Shown piece after piece: positions 54,519 through 62,935 of a stretch of DNA of 64,000 bases. The notes below the pieces were generated by a model that had not been told where the DNA came from, did not search any database, and saw nothing but the letters and a program-made list of their open reading frames with translations. The translations under genes were made by a program, and so were the position numbers. Position 1 is the first letter of the stretch. Every line of letters begins with the position of its first letter. The DNA lies in contig NZ_JASJOF010000010.1 of assembly GCF_030163795.1 (NCBI RefSeq), forward strand, positions 1-64,000, in the 5' to 3' direction. The DNA is from Roseicyclus marinus (GTDB taxonomy: Bacteria; Pseudomonadota; Alphaproteobacteria; Rhodobacterales; Rhodobacteraceae).

Positions 54519-54950
54519 TCAGATCCTTTCGGGAAACGCGAAGCGCGCCACGACCCGCCGCGCCCAAGGCGGCGTCAGCGCGCTTTCCACCACACCACGC
54601 CCCGAATAGGCGTGGATGAAACTGGCCTCAGGGCCGATCTCGCCCTGCAAGCCGAGATGCTTGGCGACCCCCTCGTCCCGCATCCGGAACAACAGCACAT
54701 CGCCCACCGAAGCTTCCGCCAACGGCTTTTGCTGGAGATGACGCAACGCCGCCGCCCAAAGCCGCTCTTCGCCGCCCGCCTCCGACCAATCGGCCGTATA
54801 GGCGGGCACGGCCTCGGGCTCTGCCCCCACAACCTCGCGCCAGACCCCGCGCAGCAGGCCCAGGCAATCGCAGCCCGCGCCCCGGCAACTGGCCTGATGC
54901 ACATAGGGCGTGCCGATCCAGCCCCGCGCCGCCGTCACGACCGCGCTCAT
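54519..54950 (-). CDS. GTA gp14, NlpC/P60 cell-wall peptidase
   Basis: This 143-residue NlpC/P60-family peptidase has the catalytic Cys29 in GAGCDCLGLLRGVW and a later His in AKHLGLQ. It is the tail-associated peptidase that opens peptidoglycan of the recipient. The ATG at 54950 overlaps the g13 stop (ATGA). Residues encoded further upstream are inside g13 and rejected. Confidence 0.93.
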   Translation of the reverse strand: MSAVVTAARGWIGTPYVHQASCRGAGCDCLGLLRGVWREVVGAEPEAVPAYTADWSEAGGEERLWAAALRHLQQKPLAEASVGDVLLFRMRDEGVAKHLGLQGEIGPEASFIHAYSGRGVVESALTPPWARRVVARFAFPERI

Positions 54951-55831
54951 CTCCGGCTCCCCCCCGACCGCGCGGATTGCCGCGAGGGGTGGGCCACCAT
55001 CCAATCGGTGCCCGGAATATCCGGAAAGCCTTGGAAATTGAGCAGGTTGGCGAATTTGAACCGGCAGGTGTCCATGCTCTTGTCACACCCTGCCGTCAGC
55101 CGCAGCCGATCGCCTGCCACGATCCCGGCGCGCAGCCGATCCCACAGCTCGATCCGGCGCAGCGCACCCTCGGGCCGGTCGATCTTGACCGCGCCCACCA
55201 GCCCGGCCGCCCGCCCGTCCAGGATCTCGCAGCGCCCCCGCTCGAACCAGCGCGGCTCGAACCCATCGGCACCCGCCACATGGATCACCCGGCCCCCGTC
55301 CACGGCGACCACCTCCGCCTCGGTGACATATCCCGGCGTCGTCAGGTCGAACCTGCACGCCCCATCCCCCAGAACCGCCGAACAGCTCCGCTGGTAAACC
55401 CGCCCCGTCGGCGCGTTCATCCGCTCCGCCAGCCCGCGCAGTTCCGCGCTGAAGGCACCGTTCGCCCGCGTCACCTCGCCCAGCGCGCCGCGGAATTGCA
55501 GCACCCGGTTTTCCGGCGCATCCCATTGCACCAGCCAGGCCTCGATCTCCGCCCCGTCATAGCGACCCGCCGCGATATCCTCCTCGGTGATCGCCGCATC
55601 CGACAAGACGCCCACGGCCTCCGTATTGTCGACCGACAGGCCCGTGCTCTGCATCAGCGCCGCCGCCGACAGCCCCGTCTCGGGCCGAAAGGTCACGCCC
55701 TCGAACACCAGCGCCCGGTCGTGATCGGTGAACCCCAGCGTCAGCCCGTCGCCCCGCACCAGCTTCCAGCAGCGGCAGACCGAACTGGCACCTCCCGCCA
55801 GATGCGCCTCCAGCGCCCCCGCGCCGCTCAC
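54947..55831 (-). CDS. GTA gp13, tail hub protein (DUF2163/BR0599 type)
   Basis: This 294-residue hub protein has an N-terminal DUF2163 region and a C-terminal BR0599-type domain. Cys150, Cys159, Cys249 and Cys256 occur in two pairs (RSCSAVLGDGACRF and GCDKSMDTCRF). As I recall, the hub of the R. capsulatus GTA binds an iron-sulfur cluster, and these four are the likely ligands. Translation starts at GTG 55831, overlapping the g12 stop by four bases. The much longer open frame upstream runs through g12 in another frame and is not used. Confidence 0.9.
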   Translation of the reverse strand: MSGAGALEAHLAGGASSVCRCWKLVRGDGLTLGFTDHDRALVFEGVTFRPETGLSAAALMQSTGLSVDNTEAVGVLSDAAITEEDIAAGRYDGAEIEAWLVQWDAPENRVLQFRGALGEVTRANGAFSAELRGLAERMNAPTGRVYQRSCSAVLGDGACRFDLTTPGYVTEAEVVAVDGGRVIHVAGADGFEPRWFERGRCEILDGRAAGLVGAVKIDRPEGALRRIELWDRLRAGIVAGDRLRLTAGCDKSMDTCRFKFANLLNFQGFPDIPGTDWMVAHPSRQSARSGGSRR

Positions 55832-56460
55832 AGCCGGATCTCCACCACCGGCACATTGGGCACCTCGCCCGCCTGGAAACTGGCGACCGAGGTCTGGATC
55901 ATGTCGGTGTCGAACCGGACCGGCACGTCGAATTCGAACCCCGCCGTGATCGCTTCGCCCGCATCCGGCGGCTCGGCAAAGGTCACCCGCCCGCTCGCGG
56001 CATCCAGTTCGAAATCCACGCCCAGGATCTGCGCATCCCCCGAGATGCCCACCAGCACGCTGCCCTCCACCGGCTTCACGATCTCGCGCGCATATTCCTG
56101 CCCGCCCGAGGCATAGGTTTTGACCAGCCGAAACACTCGGCTGACGCCATCCCCCGTCCCGATCCGCTGGTCGCGGAACGCAGGCTCCGCCGAGGGCAGG
56201 CAGCTTTTGAAATCCGACCAATCCTTCCAGCGGAACCCGTGCAACTGCCCCCGCCGCGCCTCGAAAAACGCGATCAGCGCCGCGATATCGTCGAGCGAGC
56301 GCAGGCTCACGCCCGCATCATAGCGGCGGCGCGATTGCGCCCAAGGCGTGTTGCGCTCCTCGAACCCGTTCGAGAGCGTCACCACTTCGGTGCGCCGCTC
56401 GGGTCCACCCACCGACCCGAAACTCAGCTTGGCCGGAAACCGGACCTCGTGAAATGCCAT
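55828..56460 (-). CDS. GTA gp12, distal tail protein (DUF2460)
   Basis: The 210-residue DUF2460 protein connects the tail tube to the baseplate. It begins MAFHEVRFPAKLSFGSVGGPERRTEV (a short conserved opening) and contains the RRYDAGVSLRSLDDIAALIAFFEARRG motif region and GFRWKDWSDFKS. Length and position match the R. capsulatus g12 product. It is 12 bases after g11 and overlaps g13. Confidence 0.93.
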   Translation of the reverse strand: MAFHEVRFPAKLSFGSVGGPERRTEVVTLSNGFEERNTPWAQSRRRYDAGVSLRSLDDIAALIAFFEARRGQLHGFRWKDWSDFKSCLPSAEPAFRDQRIGTGDGVSRVFRLVKTYASGGQEYAREIVKPVEGSVLVGISGDAQILGVDFELDAASGRVTFAEPPDAGEAITAGFEFDVPVRFDTDMIQTSVASFQAGEVPNVPVVEIRL

Positions 56461-56472
56461 GTCCCTGCCCCC

Positions 56473-57144
56473 TCAGCGGTTGCGCTGACCGCGCGCCAGC
56501 GCCCGGCCCATCTGCGCCGCGATCTGCGTCTGGCTGCGGGCAAAGCCCTGCACATCGGGCGTCGTGATGTTCATCACCACCTGCACCGAACCGGCCCCTC
56601 CGCCGGGTGCCGCGACGCCCAAACGCCCATCCGCCCCCCTTGCCAGCGGCAAGATCGCCTCCGGCCCCGCCTCCCCCATCAACCCGGTCGCGCCCCGCAT
56701 GGGAAACATCGTCGGCCCCTGCACCACGCCGCCCCGCGCAAAGGGCATGACCCGCCCCCCCGCGATGGCACCGCCCGCCTGAAACGGCAAAAGCCGCCCC
56801 AGCAATCCCCCGATCCCGTCGCTCAAGGCCGATCCCACCGCATCCTGCACGGGCCGCATCGCGCGGGTATAGGCGGCATCCGACATGCTGCGCGCCACCA
56901 TCCTCAGCGCATCGGACAACCGCATCCCGTCGAACACCACCCCGTCAAAGGCCCGCCGCAAACCCCCGCCCAGCGTCCGGCTCATCGCGTCGATCTCCCG
57001 GCCTGTCCCGGCCAGCGTCCCCGACATGCTCCGCAATTCCGCCTGAAAGGCCGCCGTCATCCCCGCGGCCTCCCCCAGCCGCGCCTCCAACTCGACCAGC
57101 TGCGCCTCCAGCGCCACCGATCCCTCGTCCAGATCCGCCATCAT
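56473..57144 (-). CDS. GTA gp11, tail tape measure protein
   Basis: At 223 residues this is a very short tape measure protein, as expected for the short GTA tail. It has an amphipathic helical N-terminus (about 1-75; heptad-like Leu/Ala) and an Ala/Gly-rich middle. The tape-measure C-terminal signature FARGGVVQGPTMFPM...GLMGEAGPEAILPL is present (about 135-170). Two adjacent ATGs (57144, 57141) are possible starts. The g10.1 frame upstream continues open across the first 200 bases of this gene. Confidence 0.92.
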   Translation of the reverse strand: MMADLDEGSVALEAQLVELEARLGEAAGMTAAFQAELRSMSGTLAGTGREIDAMSRTLGGGLRRAFDGVVFDGMRLSDALRMVARSMSDAAYTRAMRPVQDAVGSALSDGIGGLLGRLLPFQAGGAIAGGRVMPFARGGVVQGPTMFPMRGATGLMGEAGPEAILPLARGADGRLGVAAPGGGAGSVQVVMNITTPDVQGFARSQTQIAAQMGRALARGQRNR

Positions 57145-57346
57145 CCGCTTCCTTTCGCGTCACATCAGGAAACCGCGCCAGCAGGGCCTCCAGCCCCGCG
57201 CGCCCCAACGGGACAGGCCCCCGCACCTCGCCCAGCATCAGCGCCAGTTCCGCCGGGCTCAGCCGCCAGAACACATCGGGATGAAGGCCCAGACCCTGCA
57301 TCCCCGCCCGCATCAGCCCGGGCCAATCAAGACACCCCGCACTCAT
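56945..57346 (-). CDS. GTA g10.1 tail assembly chaperone (Phage_TAC type), frame overlapping g11
   Basis: The first 65 residues match the small GTA tail assembly protein: CLDWPGLMRAGMQGLGLHPD, FWRLSPAELALMLG and PLGRAGLEALLARFPD. The frame then runs on for another 65 codons over g11 in a different phase, giving 133 residues of Gly/Arg/Asp-rich sequence that looks like non-coding translation. Either the stop has been lost and the tail is tolerated, or expression ends otherwise. Its ATG overlaps the g10 stop (ATGA). Confidence 0.75.
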   Translation of the reverse strand: MSAGCLDWPGLMRAGMQGLGLHPDVFWRLSPAELALMLGEVRGPVPLGRAGLEALLARFPDVTRKEADDGGSGRGIGGAGGAAGRVGGAAGGGRGDDGGLSGGIAEHVGDAGRDRPGDRRDEPDAGRGFAAGL

Positions 57347-57657
57347 GCCGCCCCCCGGAATGCCAGCGCGAGCAACCGCGCCGCCACCCGCGCCGCTTCC
57401 AGCGGCCCGCCCTCGATCTCGGCGGACAACAGATCGGGCAGATCACCCCGCCAGCCGCCGCCGCGCAGCCCCGCACAGACCAGCATCAGCACATCGCCCG
57501 CCCGCAGATGGTCTCCCTCGAACCGGGCCACCAGATCGGCCAGGCTCTCGGCCTCCAGCCGCGCCTCCAGCTCGGCCAAGGCCCCCAGCGTCAGCTTGGC
57601 CACCAGCCGCTCGCCATCGACGACCAGCGCGACCTCCCCCGCCCAAGGATTGGCCAT
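57343..57657 (-). CDS. GTA gp10, tail assembly protein
   Basis: This 104-residue GTA_gp10-type protein (MANPWAGEVALVVDGERLVAKLTLGALAEL opening, given here only as identity of the region 1-30) is a predicted tail assembly chaperone encoded between the tail tube and tape measure genes. It is mostly helical and acidic. It is three bases after g9 and overlaps g10.1 by four bases. Confidence 0.88.
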   Translation of the reverse strand: MANPWAGEVALVVDGERLVAKLTLGALAELEARLEAESLADLVARFEGDHLRAGDVLMLVCAGLRGGGWRGDLPDLLSAEIEGGPLEAARVAARLLALAFRGAA

Positions 57658-57660
57658 CCC

Positions 57661-58074
57661 TCAAAGCGCCGTGAAAACCAGCCGCCCCGCCGAGGCCAGC
57701 GCCACCTCATAGGTCGCCTCCCCGTCATGGCTGCCCGCATATTCGATGGCGGTGATCTGGAACGCGCCCTCCACGATCCCGAAATCGGGGATCACCACCT
57801 GGAAATCCGGCACCGCCCCGTCGAAAAAGATCTGCCGCGCGCGCGCGTCCGTCGCCGCATCCCGGAAAATCCCCGACCCAGATATCCCGGCCGATTTGAC
57901 ACCGCCCCCCGCCAGCAACTCGCGCCAGCCCCCGGCGGATTCAAGGCTCGTCACATCCACCTGTTCCGCGTTGAAACTGAGCCGCGTGGCCCGCAACCCC
58001 GCCAACGTCTCGAAGACGCCCGTTCCATCCATATCGACCTTCACCAAAAGGTCCTTGCCGCTCTGCGCCGCCAT
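57661..58074 (-). CDS. GTA gp9, major tail (tube) protein
   Basis: This 137-residue TP901-1-type major tail protein polymerises into the tail tube. Typical features are KDLLVKVD near the N-terminus, AEQVDVTSLESAGGWRELL, and a beta-rich C-terminus ending SAGRLVFTAL. The ATG at 58074 (MAAQSGKDLL) is preferred over one four codons upstream. Position between g8 and g10 matches R. capsulatus. Confidence 0.92.
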   Translation of the reverse strand: MAAQSGKDLLVKVDMDGTGVFETLAGLRATRLSFNAEQVDVTSLESAGGWRELLAGGGVKSAGISGSGIFRDAATDARARQIFFDGAVPDFQVVIPDFGIVEGAFQITAIEYAGSHDGEATYEVALASAGRLVFTAL

Positions 58075-58113
58075 GCCCGTCTCCATCCTTGCCTGAAAAA
58101 GCCCGACCTCGTG

Positions 58114-58521
58114 TCAGACCCCGTGATCCACCCTTGCGCGAAACCAGACCTCGATCTCGCGCTGCCCGCTCACCCGGCGGGCCCGCGCCCGCAGGAAATC
58201 CATCCGCACCAACTGTCCCCGCGCCAGAACCAGCGCCGCACCCGTCAACGCATCCGACACCGCCACCGCCAAGGCCTTGGCGCCTGCGAAACCGGGCCCA
58301 AGGCTCACCACTGTCACCGGGAACTCATGCACCGCCCCCGCCCCCGTCTTGTCCGAGGCATCGCGCACACTCTCCGGCCCAAGGCTCACGTAAAGCTGTG
58401 GCACCGGTCCCGGGGGCAGTGCGTCATGCACGGCACCCCCCGACAGGCTCGCCACCAAAGGATCGGCCACCAGCGCGGCATACACCGCCGCCTGCAAGGC
58501 CGCGGCACCCCCATAGCTCAT
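58114..58521 (-). CDS. GTA gp8, tail terminator (DUF3168)
   Basis: This 135-residue DUF3168 protein has the family N-terminus (ALQAAVYAALVADPLVA) and a beta-rich body with YVSLGPESV. It is the tail terminator that caps the tube and joins it to the head. It overlaps g7 by four bases and is followed 39 bases later by g9. Confidence 0.9.
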   Translation of the reverse strand: MSYGGAAALQAAVYAALVADPLVASLSGGAVHDALPPGPVPQLYVSLGPESVRDASDKTGAGAVHEFPVTVVSLGPGFAGAKALAVAVSDALTGAALVLARGQLVRMDFLRARARRVSGQREIEVWFRARVDHGV

Positions 58522-58847
58522 CGCCCCACCTCCTCGACCGCGTAACAGACCAGCGTGCGGCCTTGGGTGTCGCCCTCATGCACCGCCTCGATCCGGTAGA
58601 CGCGGTCGCCATCGACGAACCGCATCGCCGCATCGGGCCGCGCGCCCGCACCCGGCAGCACCCAGCGCATGGTGATCTTCAGCTGCATCCGCGCCGCCTG
58701 ATCCAGCTCGCGCCCCGCGCCGCGCGGCTCCACCGCCGCCCAGACATGGCCCAGCGCGACCCAGATTTCGCTAAAGCCCCCCGCGCCATCCTCGAGCCGT
58801 TCGGGCGCCTCCAGCAAAAGGCGGCGGTTCATCTCCGGCGCGCTCAT
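58518..58847 (-). CDS. GTA gp7, head-tail adaptor/closure protein
   Basis: This 109-residue head-closure protein of the phage head-tail joining family has WAAVEPRGAGRELDQAARMQ near the middle and the DGDRVYRIEAVHEGD strand pair. It forms the stopper ring below the portal adaptor. ATGA overlaps join it to both g6 and g8. Confidence 0.9.
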   Translation of the reverse strand: MSAPEMNRRLLLEAPERLEDGAGGFSEIWVALGHVWAAVEPRGAGRELDQAARMQLKITMRWVLPGAGARPDAAMRFVDGDRVYRIEAVHEGDTQGRTLVCYAVEEVGR

Positions 58848-59431
58848 TGCAGGTTCCCCCGCAAACGCACTGGCCGATGCGGCTCCAACAGCACCGAAAC
58901 CGCAAAGGGCAGGCCCGATTGCGCCTCAAGGTTCTGGCCCCAGTATTCGCCTGCAAGGATCAGCGCCGCCTGCCGCAGATCGGCGGGAATGCCGGTCCAC
59001 TCGGTGGCGTGACCGGCGGTGAATTCCACCTCGATCGTGCCGCCCTGCCCCGGCGCGGGCAGGCTCGCGCCCGTCGCGGCCAGCGCGGGCCTCTGCCCGT
59101 CCGGCCGCAAGCGGTAAAGCCCCGGCTCCACCAGCGTTTCCGCCCCGGCCCGCGTGATCAACTTCACGCTGTCGATCCGGCTCACCGGCGCGATGGGCAG
59201 CACATGCCGGTCCCGTCCCTGCCAGGCCATCAGCGTCAGAACGAACCGGCGCTGGAACAGCGCCTTTCCGATCCGCGCCTCGATCCCCGACAAGGCCGCG
59301 CGCAGACAGCTTTCCAACTGGCTGTCCTGGCTTCCATCATCGGAAAACCCGCGCGCCAACCGCAGGTGATCGGCCAGTTCCGCAACCGGCAGGGCCGCAC
59401 CGGGAACCGAGGTCAGTTCGACCATCATCAT
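58844..59431 (-). CDS. GTA gp6, head-tail connector (adaptor)
   Basis: This 195-residue connector of the gp6/DUF-type phage adaptor family has VAELADHLRLARGFSDD near the N-terminus, then LRAALSGIEARIGKALFQR and a C-terminal ADLRQAALILAGEYW helix. Three consecutive ATGs exist at 59431, 59428 and 59425; the first is taken because GGAG lies nine bases before it. The longer in-frame extension into the g5-g6 gap is not supported. Confidence 0.88.
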   Translation of the reverse strand: MMMVELTSVPGAALPVAELADHLRLARGFSDDGSQDSQLESCLRAALSGIEARIGKALFQRRFVLTLMAWQGRDRHVLPIAPVSRIDSVKLITRAGAETLVEPGLYRLRPDGQRPALAATGASLPAPGQGGTIEVEFTAGHATEWTGIPADLRQAALILAGEYWGQNLEAQSGLPFAVSVLLEPHRPVRLRGNLQ

Positions 59432-59631
59432 TGTCCATCTCTCCGAATTGTCCGCACCTGTCAGGGGTGGGGCGACCCGCCGCCCGCACTGCTCGTGCGG
59501 AGAGCCGCGCAGCTGGACCGCGCGCGACGCATCGCCCCTCCCACGCCCCGCGACCATCACCGGTCCGGGGCGCGGGGTTTCATGTCGGTCCATGCGCCGC
59601 GCGGGCGGGGCGTGCCCCGCCGCTCAGGGCG
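59432..59631 (-). other. Structured gap between capsid gene g5 and g6
   Basis: This 200-base gap is the only large break in an otherwise overlapping operon. A tight hairpin sits ten bases after the g5 stop: GGCGGGGC (59604-59611) pairs with GCCCCGCC (59614-59621). A second stem pairs CCCCGCG (59546-59552) with CGCGGGG (59571-59577). No gene is evident. The structures could give partial termination or protect the capsid mRNA, raising capsid yield over connector proteins. Confidence 0.5.
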
Positions 59632-60828
59632 TCAGGACAGGCCGAATTTCAAAAGCTTGATCGCCGCGAAATCGGACACCGCACCGCCCACGCGCTTGGT
59701 GGCATAGAACAGGACATGGGGCTTGGCGCTGAACGGATCGCGCAAGACGCGCAGGTCGGGCCGCTCCGCGATCGTGTAGCCCGCGCGGAAATCGCCAAAG
59801 GCGATGGCAAGGCTGTCGGCGGCGATGTCGGGCATGTCCTCCGCGATCAGCACCGGATAGCCCATCAGCCGCGCCGGTTCCCCCGCCGCCAGACCGTCCG
59901 ACCACAGGAAACGGCCATCGGCATCCTTCATCTTGCGCACCGCGCCCGCAGTCTTGGAATTCATCACGAAACTCGCGCCCGCCCGGTATTGCGCGCCCAG
60001 CGCGTAGACCAGATCGACGATGGCATCCGCAGGCGCCGCGGCGTCGAAATCGCCCACCGTGCCCGTCGCCACATATCCCAGCGCCCCCCAGGTCCATGCC
60101 GCATTGGGCAGGGCGACCCCGTCCAGGAAACCGGTAGGCTTGCCCGCCCCGTCACCCGAAACAAAGGCCGCGGCCTCCGCACGGGCGAACTTGTCCGCGA
60201 TCCGGCCCGCCAGCCAGCCCTCGATGTCAAAGGCACTGTCGTCGAGCAGCCGCTGCGAGGCCTTGGGCATCGCCGACAATTCGAAAAGCGGGATCGAGAT
60301 GCGCTCGATCTGCGGCGCGGCGGTCTCGGCGGTCTCGGTCACCTCGTCCGCCCAACCGGCGCCGGTGTCGGTCGTGTCGATCAGCACGTCAAAGGAACTG
60401 GCCTCCACCTGCACCACATTGGCGATGGCCCGCAGGCTCGACGCGTTGCGCAACACGCCCCGGATCGTCTCCGCCGTCTGCGGATCGACCAGATATCCGC
60501 CCTCCGCGTTCACAGCCGTGTTCAGGCCCTTGTGCTCCAGCTCGAGGCCGCGCAGCGCATCGTCATCGCCGTTGCGCAGATAGGTCGCCAACGCCTTGCG
60601 GTGCGGCGCTTCGGGATCGGCCGCCGCCGACAGCGCGGGACGGGCATGGGTCATGGTCTTCGTACTCAGCATCGCGATACGCTCTTCCTGTTTGTGGAAC
60701 TTGGTTGTCAGGTCAGTCTGGAACTCGCTGAATTCGCTCAGGAAACCGCCAAGGGCCTCCCGCATCTCCTCCAGCGGGGCCTTGGCCAAGGGGGGGCCTT
60801 CCGCCGCCCCGGTTCGGGTCTCGGTCAT
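59632..60828 (-). CDS. GTA gp5, major capsid protein (HK97 fold)
   Basis: This 398-residue HK97-type capsid protein has an N-terminal scaffold-like delta domain (about 1-75, helical, FSEFQTDLTTKFHKQEERI) that the prohead protease should remove. The conserved body includes GGYLVDPQTAETI, DEVTETAETAAPQIERISIPLFELSAMP, SGDGAGKPTGFLDG and DMPDIAADSLAIAFGDFRAGYTI. It lies 27 bases after g4. Confidence 0.95.
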   Translation of the reverse strand: MTETRTGAAEGPPLAKAPLEEMREALGGFLSEFSEFQTDLTTKFHKQEERIAMLSTKTMTHARPALSAAADPEAPHRKALATYLRNGDDDALRGLELEHKGLNTAVNAEGGYLVDPQTAETIRGVLRNASSLRAIANVVQVEASSFDVLIDTTDTGAGWADEVTETAETAAPQIERISIPLFELSAMPKASQRLLDDSAFDIEGWLAGRIADKFARAEAAAFVSGDGAGKPTGFLDGVALPNAAWTWGALGYVATGTVGDFDAAAPADAIVDLVYALGAQYRAGASFVMNSKTAGAVRKMKDADGRFLWSDGLAAGEPARLMGYPVLIAEDMPDIAADSLAIAFGDFRAGYTIAERPDLRVLRDPFSAKPHVLFYATKRVGGAVSDFAAIKLLKFGLS

Positions 60829-60855
60829 GCATCACCTCTCACTCGGTGCTTGGGG

Positions 60856-61437
60856 TCAGCGCGGCTTTCGGGCCGCCAGTCGGGCCCGCGCATCCCGAAA
60901 CGCGCGCGCCATGTCCCGCAGGTCCTCGCCCGCCTTGGCCTCCTCGGCCGCGGCAAGGGCGCTCACCCGCGCCTCGGGCAGCATGGGAAAGGTCACCAGC
61001 GACACTTCCCACAGCTCCACCTCGGACAGGAGCCTGCGCCCCTGCCCGTCCTTCGTCGCGCGCAAGGTGCGGTAGCCGATCGACAGCCCGTCGATGGCCC
61101 CCGCCGCGATCAGCGCCGCCGCCTCCCGGGCGCGCGCCACCTCGGGCAGAAGCCGCCCCTTGACGTAAAGCCCGCGCCCATCCTCGCGCACCTCGTCCCA
61201 GATGCCGATGGGTTCCGCCGGATCATGCTGCCACAGCATCCTGACCCGCCGCCCCTCGTCCGCCAGCCGCGTCAGGCTGCCCGCATAGGCCCCCGGCGCG
61301 ACCGTGTCGCCGCCCCCGTCACAGGCCCCGAACAGGCTCGCATATCCCGCGATCTCCCGCCCGCCCGTGACCGTGACGCCGCCCGCGTCGAACCGCGCGA
61401 ACTTGGTCTCCAGCCCCATGATGTGAAACTCCCGCAT
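60856..61437 (-). CDS. GTA gp4, prohead protease (HK97 U35 family)
   Basis: This 193-residue serine protease cleaves the capsid scaffold domain. Catalytic His71 is in LWQHDPAEPIG and Ser119 in GAIDGLSIGY, with GRLLPEVAREA-type sequence between them and the acidic EVSLVTFPM strand after. The ATG at 61437 is used because upstream residues lack homology. It is eight bases after g3.5. Confidence 0.93.
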   Translation of the reverse strand: MREFHIMGLETKFARFDAGGVTVTGGREIAGYASLFGACDGGGDTVAPGAYAGSLTRLADEGRRVRMLWQHDPAEPIGIWDEVREDGRGLYVKGRLLPEVARAREAAALIAAGAIDGLSIGYRTLRATKDGQGRRLLSEVELWEVSLVTFPMLPEARVSALAAAEEAKAGEDLRDMARAFRDARARLAARKPR

Positions 61438-61445
61438 CTGCCCTC

Positions 61446-61691
61446 CTATCCTGCTCCGCCCAACTGGATCAGCTCCTGGATGCCCTGCGCCAGGATCACC
61501 GACACCACGCCGAAAACCGCCAGCCACAGCCGCCGCTCCAGCCGCTCCAACGCCGCCTCGATCGCCTCCAGCCGGAAATTCAGCGCTTGCCAGCGCTCGT
61601 CCTGCACCCGTTCGTTGGCCTCGATCCGCGCGCTGGCCGCGTCGAAGGGCGCATACAGATACCGCGACCCGCCGGCGCGGCCCTCGCTCAT
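61446..61691 (-). CDS. GTA g3.5 small membrane-type head formation protein
   Basis: This 81-residue protein has a helical N-terminal half (NERVQDERWQALNFRLEAIEA) and a single C-terminal hydrophobic helix (about 55-72; LWLAVFGVVSVILAQGI). This matches the g3.5 gene between portal and protease in R. capsulatus GTA; its function in head formation is not defined. Its ATG overlaps the portal gene stop (ATGA). Confidence 0.85.
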   Translation of the reverse strand: MSEGRAGGSRYLYAPFDAASARIEANERVQDERWQALNFRLEAIEAALERLERRLWLAVFGVVSVILAQGIQELIQLGGAG

Positions 61692-62851
61692 GCCTCCTCC
61701 GGCCGCTCCGGCAGACCCAAAAGCCGCCGCTTCTCGCCCGCGCTCAGGAAATCGGCCTCCGCCACGCGCCGCCACTGCGCCTCCCGCTCGGCGGCCAGCG
61801 CCGGCACCTGGTCCAGATCGGGGGCCAGCGTGATCGCCTCCCCCGTCAACCCGCCCAGCCAATGCCCCATCTGCGCCAGAACCTTCTGCGCCAAGGGCAG
61901 CACCGTCAGCCGGTAGAACGCCCGGTGCGCCTCGGCGTAATTGGCATAGGTCGCATCCCCCGGTATCCCGAGCAGCATCGGCGGCACCCCAAAGGCCAGC
62001 GCGATATCGCGCGCCGCCGCCTCCTTGGTCTTCTGGAATTCCATGTCGCTGGGGCTGAACCCCATCGGCTTCCAATCCAGCCCCCCTTCCAGCAACATCG
62101 GCCGCCCCGCATTGCGCGCGCCCTGATGATGCGTGGCCAATTCGTCCTGCAACCGCGCGAACTGGTCCTCGGTCATCGTGCCCGCGCCATCCGCGCCGCG
62201 ATAGACGATCGCCCCCGAAGGCCGCGCCGCATTGTCCAGAAGCGCCTTGGACCAGCGCGCCGCCGCATTGTGCACATCGATGGCGGTGGCCGCCGCCTGC
62301 AACGGGGCCAGCCCGTAATGGTCGTCCTGCGGATGGAAACACCGCACATGGCAGATCGTTTCGGGCGCGTGGCGATGCCGCTTGGCCCCCACCACGTAAT
62401 CATACCCCACCGGCCAACCATCGGGCCCCGGCACAAGGCTCATCCGGTCCGACCGCAGCACATGCAATTCCACCGGCGCGCCGCCCGCATCCTGCACTGC
62501 CTCGACATAGGCATTGCCCGACAGCATCAGCTGGGTGAACACCGCCTCCATCAGATCGGCCCGCCCCTGCGCCGGGTTGGGCCGGGTCATCAACGCCAGC
62601 ACCGGGTGGCTGTCATAGCGGCAGCGCGCATCCTGACACAGCACCGGCAAAGCCGCCGCCGCCTCCGCGATCATCCTGACCGACCGGAACCCCACCGGGT
62701 TGCCCAAAAACCCCGACCGCGTCAGCGATACGCTGTCCCGCGGGGTCCACGCGACGCGCCCGCCCATCCCCCAGAACGCCACCCGCGCGCTGGCCGAAGC
62801 CTTGCGCTCGGGCACCGCCACGGGGGTTTTCCGCAAGAAATCCAGTACCAT
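61688..62851 (-). CDS. GTA gp3, portal protein (HK97 family)
   Basis: This 387-residue portal protein forms the ring at one capsid vertex through which DNA is packaged. HK97-portal hallmarks are VRMIAEAAAALPV, the QLMLSGNAYVE region, HPQDDHYGLAPLQAA and DMEFQKTKEAAARDIALAFGVPP, with the DNA-tunnel helix following. The ATG at 62851 (MVLDFLRK) follows AGGAG and is preferred over an upstream in-frame start. Confidence 0.95.
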   Translation of the reverse strand: MVLDFLRKTPVAVPERKASASARVAFWGMGGRVAWTPRDSVSLTRSGFLGNPVGFRSVRMIAEAAAALPVLCQDARCRYDSHPVLALMTRPNPAQGRADLMEAVFTQLMLSGNAYVEAVQDAGGAPVELHVLRSDRMSLVPGPDGWPVGYDYVVGAKRHRHAPETICHVRCFHPQDDHYGLAPLQAAATAIDVHNAAARWSKALLDNAARPSGAIVYRGADGAGTMTEDQFARLQDELATHHQGARNAGRPMLLEGGLDWKPMGFSPSDMEFQKTKEAAARDIALAFGVPPMLLGIPGDATYANYAEAHRAFYRLTVLPLAQKVLAQMGHWLGGLTGEAITLAPDLDQVPALAAEREAQWRRVAEADFLSAGEKRRLLGLPERPEEA

Positions 62852-62935
62852 GCGCCACTCTCCTGCCACTTTCCACGCCAAGGGGGGCCGCACCCCGCGA
62901 CCGCGCCCTTCGTTTTCCCTGTCGTCAGATCGGCC

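Noticed and set aside
54947-56221. A 424-codon version of GTA gp13 starting inside g12
   Set aside because: The extra residues are g12 read in another phase. The GTG at 55831 overlaps the g12 stop and gives the expected hub protein length.
56239-58545. A 768-codon rightward open frame across GTA genes g8-g12
   Set aside because: It is antisense to several conserved GTA genes joined by four-base overlaps, and is rich in Pro, Arg and His without motifs.
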